A DNA stretch of 64,000 nt, taken from contig JABYQQ010000036.1 in assembly GCA_022605405.1 (NCBI GenBank), positions 1 to 64,000 of the forward strand, in the 5' to 3' direction. A program made the translations under genes and the position numbers. This DNA is from Earliella scabrosa (lineage: Eukaryota; Basidiomycota; Agaricomycetes; Polyporales; Polyporaceae). The notes beneath the pieces are model-generated. The model worked only from the letters and a program-made list of their open reading frames with translations. It was not told where the DNA came from and did no database searches. Positions 23,676 to 34,500 of this stretch are shown piece after piece (within the stretch, counting starts at the first letter, position 1; each line of letters begins with the position of its first letter).

Positions 23676-24454
23676 CGCTACTATTCCTATCCTGCTTGTT
23701 ATATGTTCACCTCTTCACATCAAATCCGTTCGTTCTTGTCTTTCTACCTACTTCTTTTCGAGATCTGCTGCTGCTATGTTTTTTCTTTTGTCAACCCCTA
23801 TGACGTCACTCCCTCCGTCCGTTGAGTAGCGGGCATTGGCCGCCGGCCGCTGCCGCTGGTATTGCTGCTACTGTACTCGTCTCATGTTTCTCCGTATCCG
23901 TATGCTTGGTTGCAGTCATGGTCTTCCTCGCTACCGGTATTCTTTTGAATTAGTTCCATACATCCTGTTTTACGCTGCAAGTACTGTCCATGATGATGTC
24001 ATCGGCTGTTTGTAGCGCTCGACCGCGCCGTGTGCGCGCTCTCAGTATTACAATCTAAACACAACCTCAAGAATCAAACGAGCTCCTGCCGAGGGCCGAT
24101 GCAATCTGATGCATTGATGGACAAGGATATCAGGCTACTAGGGAACATTGGTTGTAATGATAATTATATTACAATATGGAGGGGATTTACGGTAAGTATG
24201 GTATCACAAGTACTCCTTTCACTTATTACTATCCCCCTGGATTGTACAATCCGGCTTGCTCCGTCTATGGTTTCACAATAGCGTCTGTGATTGTACAGCA
24301 CTGGCCTGGATTGTATAACTACGTCTGTTTTACAATCCTCCCAGAGTTGTATTACACGCTTTGCTCGGGTTTTACAACAATGTCTACAGCCCATTTACTA
24401 CATGCACCGTGGTTGTACAACATTGCCCACTGCTTTATCACAATAGGGGGAAAC
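23676..24454. other. 3' region of the 888-aa gene and right subterminal zone of the KDZ element
   Basis: The first 350 bp are pyrimidine-rich and probably 3' untranslated. From about 24140 the DNA turns AT-rich. It carries repeated TTGTACAA(T/C), TTGTATAAC, TTTACAAC and TTCACAAT words, the same vocabulary as the 93-bp repeats at the other end, in inverted orientation. Confidence 0.6.
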
Positions 24455-24537
24455 TTATTACAATGTCTCCACCAAATACACAACAGAAATACCACAGGTG
24501 TGGCTGTTTAGTATTACAAAGAGGGCAACTACAGGTG
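24455..24537 (-). repeat. Right terminal inverted repeat of the KDZ element
   Basis: Reverse complement of the left end with the blocks described there. Inward of it, from about 24140, lie repeated TTGTACAA, TTGTATAAC and TTTACAA words matching those inside the left end. Confidence 0.8.
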
Positions 24538-24544
24538 CAAGAAG
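24538..24544. repeat. Right target-site duplication CAAGAAG of the KDZ element
   Basis: Partner of 13648-13654. It sits inside the second coding exon of the Plavaka transposase, 10-16 nt after that exon's splice acceptor. Confidence 0.85.
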
Positions 24545-25365
24545 TGAGACCAGCTGGAATGTTGAAGTTGAACGCACATGGAGGAACCGGGGAAGAAGAA
24601 GATACTGACCTCTTCAATTCGAAGGAGCTCGGTGAGAGCAGTTGACCCTGGACCTCGCATCTTCGCCCACCTGGCTACCTCCCAATCCATTTTGGAGACA
24701 AACGGTGCGTACGGATTTGTCCCGCTCGCGTCCGCAGCGGCCTCGAAGGCCTCGTAGCTAGATGAGGCTGATGGTTCCTTGTCAATTGGTGCACCAGCGA
24801 GTCCGCCGGGGTACTGAACGACGTGGGTGCGGGTGTGTAGGTGACGGTGGGTCCGCCGGTCAGCCTCTCGGTCGGGAGTGTCTTGCGCAGAGATGGGCCC
24901 CTCATTGTCCGCCCCTTCGGGCTCGGGGGTTAGAGCACGTTGCGGTGGTTCCCAGCCGCTGCCATCGCCGTCCATCCAGTCCTCCTCATCTTCATCTTCC
25001 TCGTCTTGTGCAACATCGGGTTGATCTTCCTCTTCCTCTACAGGCCCGTTGTAGTCGTCGAAGTTGTTCCAGTAGTCGTCGTCATAGGTTCCAAGGCAAT
25101 CGCCCTGGAAGGCCTGTGGGACCGGGGAAGGCGACCGTGCTTCTTCGTCTGGAAGATCGGAAGGGTGGGTAGAGCTGGCTGGACGTGCGTCATCGTCTTC
25201 GTCGTGAGATGAGGATCCTGACTCGGAGTTTTCACGATATTGTAAGACTTCCGCACGCCATGCGATGCATGCGGGATGGGTGGTCGTGCGGAGATGCCGT
25301 AGATAATATCCAGCAGCGGGATACTCCTCTCCACAGCCCTGGCAGACATTGGAACCGGTAGGCAT
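24538..25365 (-). pseudogene. Plavaka transposase, 5' part (N-terminal zinc finger and linker)
   Basis: Exon 1 runs from ATG 25365 to 24610 (252 codons). An intron at 24554-24609 follows, then the first 16 nt of exon 2 up to the KDZ insertion site at 24538. The protein opens with a C2H2-like finger (CQGCGEEY, then HLRTTTHPAC at about residues 8-33). A long Asp/Glu/Ser-rich linker follows, then the conserved block YAPFVSKMDWEVARWAKMRG and GSTALTELLRIEE. In this family that block precedes the catalytic part. The frame is intact up to the insertion. The promoter would lie right of 25365, back to back with the DUF6532-like gene starting at 25621. Confidence 0.85.
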
Positions 25366-25620
25366 GTAGACGGGATGTAATTGCGGAGAACTATGGACGG
25401 GAGAGTGTATCGATAAGACAGTTGAGGAGGAGACGGATGCAGGCGACTGCGTGGCCTCTATGTGAGCGCGCTAACGAACCAACATGAGTGGCCCGTCAGA
25501 CTTTGATCTCTGCCAACTCACCACTTTCCCTCTACCATACCACCTCCCCTATTCCGGCCCCTCCTCAGCCCTATACTACTCCATCTCTAATCAACATATT
25601 CACTACGCACGCTTGGCACA
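25366..25620. promoter_or_regulatory. Head-to-head spacer between Plavaka and the DUF6532-like gene
   Basis: 255 bp separate ATG 25365 (minus) from ATG 25621 (plus). The right end of the Plavaka element should lie here, but no inverted match to the left-side candidate CACTACC was found. C/T-rich tracts precede ATG 25621. Confidence 0.4.
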
Positions 25621-28600
25621 ATGGCAAGACAGAGCAAGGCTTATGCCATCGAGGGATCCGACCACGAGCTCATGGACGTTGATCCTCCGGAGGTCGGGAC
25701 AGCTGACAATAGGCCGTCAGTTGTCAGCGGCCGACGTATGTACCATAGCCTGAGACAACTGCACAGGCATACTCACCTGATGCCTAGAAATGCGAGAATC
25801 CAAACAGAGGGCCCTTGACAGACTAAGTGAGTACCACGGTCTCAGCTCAGGCTCGCGCACACAGTGCTAACCTCATGTCCCAGTCTGGAACGACTTGGCT
25901 CCCAAGACCCGCGCCACGAAGGAAAACTCATCCATTGACGACCAGACCGAGGCCGGCGAGCATGCTGTGGAACATGCGGTGAAGAGTGAGCTGTCCGCGA
26001 AGCCTCTTAACGAACATGAACTGACGTTACTCACGTTGGTAGAGAAGAAGAAGAAGGCCGCATTGAATGTGCCTGCCAGTAGCGTCGACCCAGAACCCTT
26101 CGCCAGCACGCCCTCTTCTCCGAAGAGATACCACGCACCTGTCATAGACCCGGACGCTCCGGACAGCGAGCCTGAGCCCGAGCCTCAACCTCAGCCCCTT
26201 AAGTCCGCACGCAAGGCGCAAAGTCGGGTAAGGTAGAGCCTACTCCACCGAACGTCCAGTGCTCACCTAGAATCACCAGTCCCAGAGCGCGTCGCGCGCG
26301 GACAGGGCCTCAAGCTCGGACAAAGTACGTTCGGAGGGCGCTCGCGCTTCCCAACCCAACTTTGTAGGTACAGGTGCTCTACTCCTCGCTCGAGTTATGT
26401 TGACTGGGGCTTCCAGAACCAGGTTGACGAAGGGTCGGGGGAGGCGTCGGAGTCCGAGTCGTCTAGCGAGTCGAATCCAAGCGAGAAGGATAATGACAAG
26501 CGTAGTCAAGAGGACTCGGAGGGAACACAGTTGGGAGACGATGACCTGGAGGGCCTGGAGAAGAATCCGAGCGCGCTGGCAGCCAGGCTCACACAGGAGG
26601 TGAGCATTACGATTAAGGTTTGGGCGCTGCGCGCATAGGCGCCCTGGTCCTCGACCCCTCATATGGCTCTCGATGACCAAACAAACCTCTTACAGGATGC
26701 CATATGGGTCGACGACGGCAACGCTGAGGATGAACACGAAGATCGTCATCGCGAACGTCGCCATAGGGCTCCCATACTCCGTGAACAACCCAGCTCCTCT
26801 AGTCGCGCCGCCAGTAGCGCACCTAGCGGCCCTTCGACGAGTCCCTCTCCAGCCCCATCTATCTTCGCCCGGTCGCCTTCTTCCCCTCAGGTATGTTTTA
26901 TTGTCTGCGCTATATGATCACTGACGTCTCGCTGCCTGCTTTCCGACCACCACAGCCCAAGTACTATAGGCTGAGCAAGAAGGTCAGTGCGACTTCCTGC
27001 CCGTGTGTGCATATGAACTTAAGTTGTGTTGATAGCGTCCCAAGCAAGTGCTTTCAAGTGGCTCTGAATCCGAACGCGAAGAGAACGAGGTCCGTCGAGA
27101 TTCATGCTTGTTCCGCTCTCATGACTCACTTAGCGGCTGTATGCATCATAGATGCCACCCCGGAAGAAGCAGTCCCAGCCGCATCGCGATTCACGTCCTC
27201 AACCTCCGAAGCCAAAGGACATCGCGCGCAGCGCAGAGAAGTCTCGCAAGCCGGCTCACAAGCGAGCCCAGTCCAGTCCAGATGCCCTCACGTTCACGGA
27301 CCCCGCAACAACCCGCCGTAAGTCCATTAACAGTGTCGTTCGAGCACATAGCACATCTCACACCTTTGCTCCATCAGGCAATCCCACCGTGCATTCCGCG
27401 CAAGCCAATCGTGAATCTCGGGCACTTTCTGGTCAAGACGCGACCCAAACCTCCGTCCATATGTCCTCCAAGCCTCGAACGACCTCCACGAGCACTCACC
27501 TCCGAACCAAGGATACGGAGCGAGCCGCACCTGCCTCCAGCTCAGATAAGCCCCAGAAGAGCCGCAAGCGTGTCGATGAGGTGCGTCGACTTCCAGCGTG
27601 TCGTTCTCCGAAGGCTGATCAAACACCAGGAGCCGCGCTGGAAGGATGTCAAGGAGCACGCGAAGACACACCATGACCGCAAGGACACCGACAAGAAGTC
27701 CGGTGGCAAATCTGCCTGGGTACGCATCCTGTGTCGCCCATGACACTGTTCTAACATTATTCCAGAAACTCAAACCGAAGCCGTCCGAATCCGAGGATGA
27801 ATCATCCGACGGAGAAGACAACGGCGACGACTCCATCGACCTCGTATATCCAGCCAAAGGTGGCAAACTGAGCCTTCGCGCCCAACACCCCCGTGTTCGA
27901 CGTGTCACTCGTGAGGCGATACGCCGATGTTTGACTGACATCTGCATCAAGAATGCCTTCCCAGATGGCATGGACAAGTACAACGAGATCGCTCGACGGG
28001 CACTTGTGAAGAGTGCCGAGAACCTTGAAGACACTGAGCTTGCAAGAAAGCTGAAGAAAGATGACGAGTACGGATTAACCCTTGCAAGCATTGTGAGTAT
28101 CTCCCGCCCATTCTCGTATTGATTGCTGACACTCTTTCCAGCCCGCGGGTCGCATCTCCACGTTCCGAGGGAACGTCAAGAAGAGCGTCGAAGCGCTGGT
28201 CTCCAGTACCTTCCGCCTGAGTCTCGGCGATGAGGAGAAGGGACAGTGGCTCAAGAAAGGGCTGCGCTACATCTTTCCGCACGACTACATGGTAAACTGT
28301 TCATGACCCCGGTCAAGCACTTCAACTGACCCTCAGGCTCTCGCAGGCGGACACGGTGCAAGGCGACAAGCCTTTTGACGATCTGATCTTCACTCAAGTT
28401 CTCTACTCCAATTTCTTCAAGCGGTCGGGCAGCTTTGGTAACAAGATCATCAACCAATTCAAGTCATCGTCGCCGGACAAACCGCACGAGCGGGAAATCC
28501 CTGCACCTATGCTTGCCCTCGTCTCGACCGCGGTATGTACTGTTATACTTGTGCTCCTGATATACTCACCCCGACAACTTCCTTGTCAGATCTTCGCTGC

Positions 28601-28881
28601 AATTGGCGACTGCGCCACTGGACAGACCTTAGAGTTCAGCGACAAGCATTACACTTCCGTGTATGTCGAGAACATGGATACAATCATGGACATCAAGAAC
28701 GACACTCCGAATGAGTACCACGCGCTCATGCACCGCCTCTATCGTCAAGCTTGGTCCGTATGACTCTCTCCAGCATCCGCCGTTACTGACTTCCAGCAGT
28801 GCTCGCTCTGGTATGACTGCCGCACAGTCAGCTGGTCCCCGGATCAGCTTCCTCAACGTCAAAGGAATGGCGCAGGAGTAG
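25621..28881 (+). CDS. DUF6532-like protein (790 aa, 16 exons)
   Basis: Exons: 25621-25735, 25788-25826, 25884-26227, 26280-26324, 26417-26599, 26696-26890, 26956-26982, 27036-27089, 27152-27317, 27378-27580, 27630-27719, 27766-28092, 28142-28291, 28347-28532, 28590-28753 and 28797-28881. All introns are GT-AG and all phases close. The first 480 residues are disordered and charged, with Ser, Glu and Arg runs. The C-terminal 300 residues are globular: LVYPAKGGKLSLRAQHPRVR, DICIKNAFPDGMDKYNEIA, RGNVKKSVEALV, FFKRSGSFGNKIINQFK, NEYHALMHRLYRQAC. This resembles the DUF6532 domain, an Agaricomycete-expanded domain of unknown function. That call is from memory. It starts 255 bp from the Plavaka gene, head to head. 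The frame is undamaged, so the gene may be functional. Confidence 0.75.
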
Positions 28882-29700
28882 CTTGTTCCGTCCCGCCGCA
28901 GATATACCCCTACGCAATCGTCCTAATCAGTCTTGTTCATGATGACCGCTCTCAATGTCCCGCCGTTCCGAGTCCTTCCCTTCTACAGTTACAGGATAAT
29001 AGCCTCCGTTGATGTCTTGCATTGAGGATGTTCACGCTCATTACGTTCGACTAATGCACCACCAAGTAGATTCTCGTAGAACCTAGCCCATGTATTGTCT
29101 ACCATAATCAATCACGCCTAATAGTGTCACTTTTGCGGTGCAAATGAGTGATCATACTGAAACTGCACTGAATAGATCTTGCACTAACAGTGTGCTGATA
29201 TGCGAAGCATAGGCGATAATCTTCTCTCAATAAACCAGAATGAGTTCTATTCAGCTGGGCGCATGGCAAATAAGAGCTCAAGCTAAAATATGCTAAACTA
29301 TCGCATCTCTGAGAACATTTGGTGTACATTTGTCAATATTTGACCTAATGTGCTGGGGGGAAAATCCCTGATGTTTCTGCACAGCCACATATAGCCACTG
29401 GAGAATCCAGACATTTGTGGATGGCACCTATTTTTAAGTGCCATTGACATATGTTCAGATTCTCCAGCACCTATTCTTGGCAACTGACTAACACTGGCAA
29501 CCTCGAAGTAGATGTCTGTTGATTTCTACGCAATAAATAGAGTGTTATATATCATTTAGACCGGAAAAATGAGCTCTTCTCAATGGCACTACTGCAATGG
29601 AATATTTTATTATCAATGAATGTGCCAATGAGCATGCTTTCAAATCTCTAATAACCAAAAAATTAAAAATTAAAAATGCAGACTTGAACTCCCAGCCACA
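28882..29700. other. Gene-free, AT-rich DNA right of the DUF6532-like gene
   Basis: No gene seen. The phrase CACTGGAGAATCCAGACATTTGTGGATGG near 29396 is followed by an inverted echo, CATATGTTCAGATTCTCCAG, near 29448. This suggests a small old inverted repeat. The rest is AT-rich without splice structure. Confidence 0.4.
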
Positions 29701-29705
29701 ACAAT

Positions 29706-30808
29706 ACACACCCAAGTGTGCGCTGGGAATATTTGGTTGGAAGTTATCTGTGGGTACAACATTGGGTATAGGGCGGTGATGAGTCTGGCGGCCGGTGCCT
29801 AGTCATTGAGCCCGCCCGTTTCTGAAGTTGTGTAAGAATAAATGTGGTAGTATCACAGTATATCACATTCTAGTGTTATATCCCCCATCTCCCAACTCCG
29901 AGCCAAGCTGAGTCAGTGGTTTCTACTTGATCGGACGCTGGAGTGAGTCACACACCCCGGGCCAGCTGTAGGTAGCTCAGTATCCAAGTCCATTACAGGT
30001 GTATTGTGAGCTCAGGCTCTTCCACATTCCAACACATATGGTGCAGGGCGCTTAGTCACCGCCTATCTTGTACAGTGGCAAAATTGGCCAGCCCACCCAA
30101 AAATGAGCGCCTAATCAAGCGTCTAGTCATAGACGCCTCGGTTATTTGGCAGGGAACGGCAAAATCGAGGGGGGTCCCGCAAAATATCTCCGTCAATTAT
30201 GAGAATTAGGACAAACGGCTTGACAGATCGTCTCCAATCATGAAAAGGAGACGATTGGTCAAGCCGATAAGCAAACGGGCAAAAACTGAGCGCTCAGTGC
30301 TCGTTGTACAAAATAGGCGGTGACTAGGTGCCCCGCACCATACACTACTGCTGAGGTCCAAACTGCCGAAGCGAGAGCTTGTTACCTGGGCCATCAGAAA
30401 GAAATGTCCGGTTACGGAAAGGTGACGTACAGAGGGCGATGGGCACGGAGTTCCATAGGGTCCTCTCGGCAGCGCGTCCTTTGTCCACTCAGCGTCGACC
30501 AATGGGCTCTATTGGACACGATGCTCGTGATGTACCCACACGACAGCCCTGCTGACCCTGATGATACTACACGCTCAGGTGAGCCCTGGGTCGGTTCCGA
30601 TATCTGGGAATTTTGGGTCGTCAGATAATTTCCGACCGGCGCTTCCATACCGGAGCGTTGTGCCCCAGACATCGAACAGATATAGGGCAAACCGATATGG
30701 GAGCAATGTCTAAGCGCCGGCCGCAAAATATCTGTGCGATACCCAGGGCCGCCCTGGCAGATAACTTCCGACCAAATATCCCAGGCTCCCGGCGCACACC
30801 TGGGCGTG
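29706..30808. mobile_element. Decayed inverted-repeat element of about 1.1 kb
   Basis: Arms at about 29706-29813 and 30695-30808 are inverted copies. Matching blocks are CACCCAAGTGTGCGCTGGGA, ATATTTGGTTGGAAGTTATC and GGCGGCCGGTGCCTAGTCATTG, each with scattered changes. No coding frame for a transposase lies between the arms, and no target duplication could be fixed. It contains the 302-bp element described next. Confidence 0.55.
30039..30340. mobile_element. 302-bp MITE with TA target duplication
   Basis: The ends TGGTGCAGGGCGCTTAGTCA (30039) and, reversed, TGGTGCGGGGCACCTAGTCA (from 30340) are inverted repeats. They continue through CCGCCTATCTTGTAC and its mate. A central hairpin near 30217-30264 (GGCTTGACAGATCGTCTCC and partner) completes a fold-back structure. 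TA flanks both ends (30037-30038 and 30341-30342), as in Tc1/mariner-type insertions. It has no coding capacity. Confidence 0.75.
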
Positions 30809-31066
30809 TAGCGCGTATCCAGAGCTTGCCTTTCGAAGATATCCGGAATACCGCCAACTCGACGCCACAATCCATCGCGTATGTAACGCATCATCGCCCA
30901 CCTGCGCGCTCTTGAGTGCAGGCGGCACCGGACCCTCATTCGCGGGGTTAGGGCGAACCGTCGGCTGCTGCAATTTACGAGCTCAGCACGGCTCAGCTCA
31001 ATCAGAGCAACCCCGCTGTCCTCACGACCGTAATGGCAAAGATCCCTACCAAGCACGGAAGAGCAC

Positions 31067-31591
31067 GCATCAGTAATTTCCAAAAAGTCTGAATCGTCTG
31101 ATCCAGACATTTCAGACATGTTCAGATACGTTCAGATAGGCGATTTGATGCAATCAGACCCGTCAGACGCTCAGACTTCAGACATCCGTTTCGGGCCATT
31201 CAGACATTCTCGTTTCCGCCACTCTTCACTTCATAACTTCCCTCACACTGAACGCATCTCCACCAAACTTCGTAGATTGGTAGACCTATGTGTATTTAAC
31301 AACCTCTGATTGTTTTCGCCTTCATCGACAGCCCACAGCGAGCCGCAAAATTCAAGCATTGATTTTGAACAGGACCCTGCCTTTCTCAAGCTGTATCGAT
31401 AGGACCTCCAGCCTGACGCAAGCAGAAATTAAACGGTGTAGCCTGGTACGTATCTTCTCAAGTTCTAGCTTGTATATCTGCCCGTCGCTGTCGCCGTTCA
31501 TGCAGAATGAGCTCTGCATGCGGTAGATCGCCTTAAGCGCCCGATTGTGGCGTCCAGTCAGACCGCCAGACCGCCAGACTTTTTGGGAATT
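31067..31591. mobile_element. hAT-like MITE with CAGAC subterminal repeats
   Basis: Left end GCATCAGTAATTTCCAAAAA at 31067 and its inverted partner GCATCAGTAATTCCCAAAAA reading from 31591 are nearly identical and continue into AGTCTG. Between 31090 and 31210 TCAGAC-type words recur about a dozen times, and the right end has GGTCTGGCGGTCTGAC. CAG-starting ends and short subterminal repeats fit non-autonomous hAT elements. The flanks GGAAGAGCAC and GGAAGGCGCAC are similar but not identical, so the target duplication is unproven. Confidence 0.7.
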
Positions 31592-34500
31592 ACTGATGCG
31601 GAAGGCGCACGCTGTTGCTCTTTGTATGTACATGCGCCTGCCGTGGTCTAGAACTGTTATTCATCGCTGAGAAAGCGGTGAGAATCCTGCTAGGGTCCTG
31701 TTGTCAGGCACAAGGTGGGCGAAACTTCCTCAGGCATTAGGTAGAAGCAACTCCGAGCGAGAAGGTCCATCGTGCAGAGGTCCGGCGGACACCGAATCGG
31801 AGCAATGAGAAGTGCACTGCGCACGAGGAAACCCAACCAATGCAGGTTGGTAGTGTGTTGACGATGATGCACGTGGTCCGATCTTCCAAGAGACGGGGTG
31901 CACTATTGATTGAGAAACTTACTTTGAGCACAATTCGTGCCGGGACGCGGTCTCAGCGCGGCGAGGGGCATCGAAAGAGCGGACGCCCAAACCACACAGC
32001 ACGGCGATGCAGTCATTCGTTCGGGTTTACGTGTGCGCTGCGTTCTTCTGACACGCTTTGCAGGTCGACTTCAAGGCTTCTGCATACTCACACCATGGTG
32101 TGGGATGTGCTGTGATCACCATCAGCATCATGGCAAAATCACGGCGGGTACTATCAAGATGACCGCTGCAGGCTGCGCTGGTGCGCCCGAAAGTAGGCGC
32201 GAACGAGCGTGCATTGCATGGGAACAACCTGGGCTCGCGTCGCTGCTCGCCTTGCGCAGCGGAGCGCGTCTAGGTATGACTCAGATACTGGCCTATGTGC
32301 GTGAATCACTGAAATTGACTGTTGAGCGTTGAGTATATTGCAGCCTTTCGCTGGTGTCCTTAGTGCTTACGTTGACTCTTTGGGAAGCGCAGCAACTTGA
32401 ATAATGGGGATCTGGAGCGTCAAGCCAGGCTACCTCGAAGCTCATATGAATAGACAGCATACGTAACGCATACACATCGAGTTGGCACACTGCAGTTGTG
32501 ACGACGGTGTCGGTGTCGAAGGGGCACCATATTCGACGCGATCCAGGCACTGGCAGGCGGGACTTGAGTCTTGGGGAGGGTCACGGTTGAGTACCGAGAT
32601 GACTGCAGGTGGAGGACACAATGCGACCGACCAGTCGCGGCCTGACGGATGCGTTGCTCGACGCGTATCAAGCTAGTGGTCGATGCTATACGATCTGAGA
32701 GAGGAATACTCACTGATCTTCCTCCCAAAAGCGTACGTTCCAGGCTGCTCTACTCTGGAGCCGAGCCCTACCGCCAGTGAGCCCGAGAGCACTAGGCAGA
32801 CGCGATGCCCATCGACCCCATATGCATGTACCGAGACCTTGTCAGGAGGATGTTCAGGAAAACTCATAAGTTATAACTAAAACTTCTTACCTCAGCCGAC
32901 TGCGCACGTCCCGAATCCCCGCCGCGAGGCTGGTCACGGTGGCCAAGGGCGCATCAATTCCATCTTCCAGGATCGGGCGGGAGCCCCCGATGCGACGGCT
33001 AAATTAGGTACTGTGATCAGCGCAGCATCCAAGGCCTCAGTCGAGCCACGCTCGCGGGATACCAACTCGACGAGGCGACTCGGATACGCGTAAGATTTCC
33101 AGCTTCAAGCGTCGGGTAGAATCGTCTAGGTCTAAGGTCAGCACTCGACAGGGACACTGAGAGGGACGCAGACAAGTCAGTAGTAGGGGTGCCCGCGCGG
33201 CCTCGAGACGCACACGATGGCGACGGACGCGCACGCGCCGTGCGTTGAATATATCCCATATCTCACCTCTTGGCTGCGCGCTGCATCATCCCCGCCCACT
33301 CCCCATCAGCAAAATGCGCGATGCACGATGCGCGCGTCGAGCACTGTATCTCGATCCCGCCGCTACCCGATGGAGACCGATCTCCTCGAGTCTCTTCGTC
33401 CTCAAAGGGAAAAGGTCGTTCGTCCTCGGCTGGTCACGATCGCTCGTCCGCAGCGTGGGCACGATCGGTGCGCAAAGGAAAAGCAAGACTCCGCGAAACT
33501 TGGGATGATAGATGAGTGGGAATTCATCTCTGATCAATGTGGGTAGGAAAACACGGACCTCGGGGTCGAGCCTGGTATCGTCCTTGGAGACTGTGGAACT
33601 TGGTTCGTTTCCTGCTCGGTGAGTATTGAAAAGGATTCAGATGACTCGTGCTCACTATCTCACTAGCCGTGCGCAGCGTCAGTGGCATCAAACGTGAGAT
33701 GGCGCCCATGCCTGCTCACGGTGGCTCGCCGCAAACGTACCCCGTCGAATTCGGAATTCGGGCAATCCGGAGACGAGCCCAGCCTGGGATTCGTGTTCGT
33801 AAGTTCTTAGTACTACTACGAGTCCTGAACAGATGGGGCGTCCGCCGTTCGAGAAACCCACCTTCAGAGTTCAAGCACAACGCGGGGTTCCGACGCTCAA
33901 GCCCAAGCACAAGGAGCAACCAAGCCAGGCCTAGCGTCGGGACCTGGGAAAGCAACAGCAAGTTCCACTGCAACCGCACCCACCCGACCCCATCCATCCC
34001 ACCAATTGCGCAATGTGGCGCCCGCTTCCGCGCGAACCGGCCTCGACGCACACCGCTCAACCCTCATATCATGAGCCGCGTGCAGTCGCATTGTCGCATT
34101 CGTGCAAGCCCTCATCGACCTGACCTGTACAAGGGCTTGGATTCGGCAGGTGGGACGATACTGGTATGTGGAATGTGGAATGCGGAAACGGGGGACAGTG
34201 GTGGTGGACTCGGACCACCCACGCCCGAGCGCGCGTATACGTATACACCACCGGGCACAGCTCGAGCATTCGATATGGCCCTTCCATCTGCGGGAGGCAA
34301 GGGGGCCAGCGTGATGCACCGGACCCGGAACTTGTCGCACGACGGGGCCTGCGCTCCTGCCCACGCACACCCTATAATTGCCGGGTTGCAGGCACGACGA
34401 TGGCGCAAGTTGCACAGAAGTTGGATGGCCTGGTGGAACACTTGGGCCGCCGACGCTGACGCGCCCATGTCCGAGTCCGTCGCGAGAATGAAGCTGTGAG

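Larger units (their letters stand above)
13655..24537 (-). mobile_element. Complete KDZ transposon with two non-transposase genes (10.9 kb)
   Basis: The element is bounded by imperfect inverted ends: CACTTGTAGTT at 13655 and, on the other strand, CACCTGTAGTT from 24537 inward. Similarity runs over about 80 bp and includes CCACACCTGTGGTA and TTGTGTATTTGGTGG. It is flanked by the direct repeat CAAGAAG. Inside are the transposase and a viroplasmin-domain gene on the minus strand, and an 888-aa gene on the plus strand. Both subterminal zones are rich in TTGTACAAT or TTGTATAAC motifs. KDZ elements were described as large transposons of basidiomycetes, often with companion genes; Zisupton members make 8-bp target duplications, while 7 bp is seen here. 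The open transposase frame and the clean target duplication suggest relatively recent activity. Confidence 0.9.
11123..25365 (-). mobile_element. Plavaka-type DNA transposon, interrupted by a KDZ element
   Basis: The two coding parts, 24538-25365 and 11123-13654, are collinear halves of one minus-strand Plavaka transposase gene. Plavaka is a fungal branch of the CACTA/Mirage/Chapaev group. They are separated by exactly one foreign segment, the KDZ element at 13655-24537, and flanked there by a 7-bp duplication. Without the insert the coding region spans about 3.4 kb. The outer ends of the Plavaka element itself were not identified, so the limits given are those of its gene. Confidence 0.85.

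Noticed and set aside
13655..24537. Search for a TET/JBP dioxygenase, a known KDZ companion gene
   Set aside because: Neither non-transposase protein shows the HxD and downstream His iron-binding pattern or other dioxygenase signature that I can recognise.
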